Source: Streptomyces sp. R21 (GTDB taxonomy: Bacteria > Actinomycetota > Actinomycetes > Streptomycetales > Streptomycetaceae). From it: DNA of 64,000 nt. This document shows positions 63,720 to 64,000 of this stretch, piece after piece. The notes under the pieces are model-generated. The model searched no databases. It had not been told where the DNA came from and saw nothing but the letters and a program-made list of their open reading frames with translations. The stretch covers positions 3,410,001 through 3,474,000 of the forward strand of contig NZ_CP163435.1 of NCBI RefSeq assembly GCF_041051975.1, read 5' to 3'. The position numbers and the translations under genes are program-made. Each line of letters begins with the position of its first letter. Within the stretch, counting starts at the first letter, position 1.

Positions 63720-64000
63720 GACCGGCCCTCCCGCACTGGACCGCCACCCTCACCTGGAAGGCGGCTGCCTTCATCACGGTGATGTGCTGCGGTCTGGCCG
63801 CGCTGCTCGGGCTGCTCGTGCACGTCTCGGTGACCGAGCAGACCGTAGGCGAGGCGCGGGACCACGCGCTGGACCGGCTGACCGAGGTGACGAAGGCGTA
63901 CGAGGCGGGCGACCGGCTGCCGCCCGACGCCGGTGTCGATCTCCCGGGGCTGCCCGAGCCGCTGCGGACGCTCGCCTCGGTCGGGCAGCGCGGCACGATG
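63716..64000 (+). CDS. Sensor histidine kinase, N-terminal part (cut by window end)
   Basis: 95 codons visible. A first membrane helix (AAAFITVMCCGLAALLGLLVHVSV) is followed by the start of an extracytoplasmic domain (EQTVGEARDHALDRLTEVTK). The topology is that of a two-component sensor kinase, but no kinase motif is in the window. Coupled to the lipoprotein gene by an ATGA overlap. Confidence 0.7.
   Translation, partial: MRPALPHWTATLTWKAAAFITVMCCGLAALLGLLVHVSVTEQTVGEARDHALDRLTEVTKAYEAGDRLPPDAGVDLPGLPEPLRTLASVGQRGTM

Overview
The window is GC-rich DNA with a Streptomyces-type gene order: atpIBEFHAGDC, prfA-rpmE-LCP protein-rho, and hom-thrC-thrB with lysA. It also shows GTG/TTG starts and stop/start overlaps. 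It is almost certainly a Streptomyces chromosome. A horizontally acquired element is inserted at a tRNA-Arg gene.

Layout. Bases 2-29941 are conserved core: the end of a secreted chitinase; a DUF2550 protein; the F1Fo ATP synthase operon (minus strand, atpI to atpC); a MraY/WecA-type sugar-phosphate transferase; a serine hydroxymethyltransferase; a low-molecular-weight phosphatase-like protein whose nucleophilic Cys is Ser; a TsaC/Sua5 protein, prmC, prfA, rpmE; an LCP cell-wall ligase; a trypsin-like protease with FG-GAP repeats; rho; the threonine genes hom-thrC-thrB; lysA; nrtL (an ArgRS-derived protein without the catalytic core); and a stand-alone response regulator. A gene-free stretch with degenerate repeats of about 34 bp leads to tRNA-Arg(CCG).

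Bases 30745-51042 are a 20.3-kb actinomycete integrative and conjugative element (AICE), bounded by a perfect 42-bp direct repeat of the 3' part of tRNA-Arg. It carries cargo at its left end and an integrase-excisionase-helicase-PrimPol replication unit. An SSB, Spd-like membrane proteins and a TraB FtsK-type translocase follow. Next is a tightly overlapping operon (HExxH protein, DUF2637 protein, GGDEF protein, Cys-rich protein) followed by a cytosine methyltransferase. A regulatory block (XRE-type regulator, Pif-like Nudix protein, HD protein, tandem-wHTH GntR protein) and a three-gene pentapeptide-repeat module complete it. The strongest candidate for something undescribed is an RNA leader found three times in the element. 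It is a hairpin with a conserved 16-17-nt loop, followed by a second stem that covers the ribosome-binding site. It heads the PrimPol operon, the overlapping transfer operon and a small zinc-ribbon gene, so it could switch replication/excision and transfer together. A tRNA-Leu-like minihelix, a perfect 48-bp palindrome beside traB and two TGTCCG-rich repeat clusters lie in the same element.

Bases 51043-52130 are a graveyard of older insertions: the 3' end of a second integrase next to a copy of the same att region, fused to the 5' end of an unrelated gene, and a 3' fragment of tRNA-Ser. From 52.7 kb the chromosome continues with an astacin-like metalloprotease, a VOC protein, a decayed copy of the element's Nudix gene, a small secreted protein, a sugar epimerase and a ketosynthase with an unusual N-terminal domain. 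Then come Ku and a LigD-type polymerase (non-homologous end joining), a NERD protein, a small phosphatase, a lipoprotein and the start of a sensor kinase. All coordinates and motif readings were made by eye; no database search was run.
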